From a bacterium (lineage in GTDB: Bacteria; JAMCPX01): a stretch of 64,000 bases of DNA. The DNA lies in contig JAJYLN010000007.1 of the NCBI GenBank assembly GCA_021787665.1, forward strand, positions 1 through 64,000, read 5' to 3'. Shown one piece after another: positions 62,684-64,000 of the stretch. The notes under the pieces were generated by a model. That model worked only from the letters and a program-made list of their open reading frames with translations, made no database searches and was not told the origin of the DNA. The stretch's first letter is position 1. Every line of letters begins with the position of its first letter. A program made the translations under genes and the position numbers.

Positions 62684-64000
62684 AAAGACAGCGCACCATA
62701 GCATACCTTGCCATACTGGTGGCATTTGTTCTCAACGCCTTCTACATAAAGACCACCCACCTCCTCCTGTCCCCGGACGAGGCCTACTACTGGGACTGGG
62801 CACGACATCCGTCCCTGAGCTATCTCGATATGGGGCCGATGATCGCATGGATCAACATGCTCATGGTCCGTATCATGGGGTCGACGGCCTTTGCCCTGAG
62901 GATGGGAGCAGACATCTTCGCTTCTCTCTCTGCGCTGCTGTTTTTCGAGATCTACAACCGCTTCTTCTCTCACGCGACCGCACTGCTGGCCACGCTCCTC
63001 TACCTGCTCAACCCGCTCGTTGCCGCTGGAGCTTTCATCGAGACATACTACGTGCCCCAGATCCTATTCATGACGGCCCTGCTCTTCCTGCTCTTCGAGC
63101 TCAACGAGACCCAGAAACCGTGGCTGTGGTACCCGATAGGTTTCGTGCTCGGTCTCGGTATCCTGAGTCACCACATGTTTTTCTTCTTCAGTCTCGAGGT
63201 CGTACTGTTCGTTGTCATATCCGCCAGAAACAGGCACTGGCTCTGGAAAAAGGAGCCTTACCTGGGCGCCCTGATAACGGTAGCGACAGCGAGTCCGGTG
63301 TTCATATGGAACCTTACCCACGGACTCGGCATGTTCAAGAGGGCGCTGTCGCTGATGCCGGCCCACTACAATCCCTGGTTCGTCTTTACCAACTTCTTTT
63401 TCGGCGACATGGGGCTTGTAACCCCGTTCGTCTTTATCCTTCTCATCTACGTCATGGTCTACTCCATACGGAGGGGTCTGTTCCATCACGACGAGAGGTT
63501 CAACGTCATTCTCGCTACCTCCCTGCCCACCTTCGTCTTCATATGCTTTCTCGCATTCCGGGGCAGGGCCGAGGTCAACTGGCCTTCGGCCGGATTCATC
63601 GCACCGTTCATCGGCGGTGTGTACCTGCTCGAAGAGACATACAGGGCCGGCCACAGGAAGTTCGTCTTTCTATCGTTCGCCCTGATGTTCCTGACGATGC
63701 TGCCAGTCTTCTACTTCGAGCATTACCCATCATGGATATACAAGCGGCTGCATCTGCCTCCTCAGAACCAATTCACCAGGAGGCTGCGGGGGTGGAACAG
63801 GCTCGCCGGACAGGTGGAGGGCCTCATACAACCCGGGGAATACGTCGGCGCGACGGACTACGGCATCACAGCCGAGCTCGCTTTTTACCTCAAGGGACAG
63901 CCGGCGGTCTACTTCCTCAAGGTTAACGATACGGCGAAGAACGCCTACTGGTTTTTCCAGGACCGGAGCGTGCTCAAAGGCAAGGATATGATCATCGTAG
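62680..64000 (+). CDS. GT39/ArnT-type membrane glycosyltransferase (partial, continues past the window)
   Basis: 440 codons are inside the window, still open at the edge. The ATG at 62680 overlaps the stop of the methyltransferase gene. TM1 is followed by LLLSPDEAYYWDWARHPSLSYLD, whose Asp-Glu pair is the catalytic/metal region of GT-C glycosyltransferases such as ArnT and PMT. About ten helices follow (LLATLLYLLNPLVAAGAF, LGILSHHMFFFFSLEVVLF), then a C-terminal soluble part from about 350. It probably moves a sugar from polyprenyl phosphate to lipid or protein on the periplasmic face; the acceptor is unknown. Confidence 0.8.
   Translation, partial: MKRQRTIAYLAILVAFVLNAFYIKTTHLLLSPDEAYYWDWARHPSLSYLDMGPMIAWINMLMVRIMGSTAFALRMGADIFASLSALLFFEIYNRFFSHATALLATLLYLLNPLVAAGAFIETYYVPQILFMTALLFLLFELNETQKPWLWYPIGFVLGLGILSHHMFFFFSLEVVLFVVISARNRHWLWKKEPYLGALITVATASPVFIWNLTHGLGMFKRALSLMPAHYNPWFVFTNFFFGDMGLVTPFVFILLIYVMVYSIRRGLFHHDERFNVILATSLPTFVFICFLAFRGRAEVNWPSAGFIAPFIGGVYLLEETYRAGHRKFVFLSFALMFLTMLPVFYFEHYPSWIYKRLHLPPQNQFTRRLRGWNRLAGQVEGLIQPGEYVGATDYGITAELAFYLKGQPAVYFLKVNDTAKNAYWFFQDRSVLKGKDMIIV

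Noticed and set aside
62589-63926. 445-codon plus-strand frame in the last kilobase
   Set aside because: It is the wrong frame of the GT39-like gene, whose true frame starts at 62680 and stays open to the edge.

Overview
The window looks like a chromosomal segment of a Gram-negative, probably anaerobic or microaerophilic bacterium. The signs are a signal-peptide beta-barrel outer-membrane protein, a lipoprotein with a lipobox, a HtrA protease, a sigma-54 type two-component pair, an 11-subunit complex I operon without the NADH-input module, pyruvate phosphate dikinase, and a PTS regulatory set without a sugar permease. This mix fits lineages such as Desulfobacterota or Nitrospirota, but the sequence alone does not settle the taxon. 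By eye, most of the window is GC-rich and the first ~5.7 kb is clearly lower in GC.

Layout. 1-5.7 kb is an accessory island. It holds a transposase C-terminus at the left edge, the 3' half of a tRNA-Ser (an integrase attachment-site type remnant), a truncated IS1634-like transposase, a mercury-resistance operon (merR-merT-merP-merA, minus strand) behind a classical MerR operator-promoter, and nested REP-associated tyrosine transposase (RAYT) elements. 5.7-8.7 kb is a probable magnesium-transport operon: an NRAMP-related transporter without the canonical transition-metal ligands, a 58-residue membrane protein, and a soluble PRC/MgtE-N/CBS protein. The operon has a leader that can close a perfect 10-bp long-range helix. 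A full-length RAYT follows directly. 9.5-13.5 kb has a large membrane glycosyltransferase-like protein, a PECR-like short-chain dehydrogenase, and a frameshifted AAA ATPase.

13.6-23.6 kb (minus) is nuoABCDHIJKLMN, tightly packed with stop/start overlaps. nuoE, nuoF and nuoG are absent. 24.1-33.1 kb (minus) may be one long transcription unit: a GldA/F/G-like ABC export system with a DUF4340 protein, a DUF1844 protein, HtrA, RsmD, CoaD and an aspartate aminotransferase. 33.2-40.1 kb (minus) carries a ClpC/ClpA-like ATPase, HtpX, Ppx/GppA, an outer-membrane protein and LigA.

40.2-51.3 kb (plus) holds a giant STAND/TPR/BTAD regulator next to an MFS drug-type exporter, a lipoprotein that joins a collagen-like stretch to a PQQ-like propeller, repeat debris, a PLD-family protein, and an NtrB/NtrC-like two-component system. 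51.3-57.0 kb (minus) encodes PPDK and the glycyl-tRNA synthetase beta and alpha chains. 57.1-61.9 kb (plus) is hpf-hprK-rapZ-EIIA(Man type)-HPr-EI-methylmalonyl-CoA epimerase. It looks like a regulatory phosphorelay: HPr keeps both His15 and Ser46, HprK lacks its N-terminal domain, and no EIIB or EIIC is present. At 62.0 kb a perfect 16-bp inverted repeat carries symmetrical start signals for a 43-residue protein (minus) and an ICMT-like methyltransferase (plus). A GT39/ArnT-like glycosyltransferase runs off the right edge.
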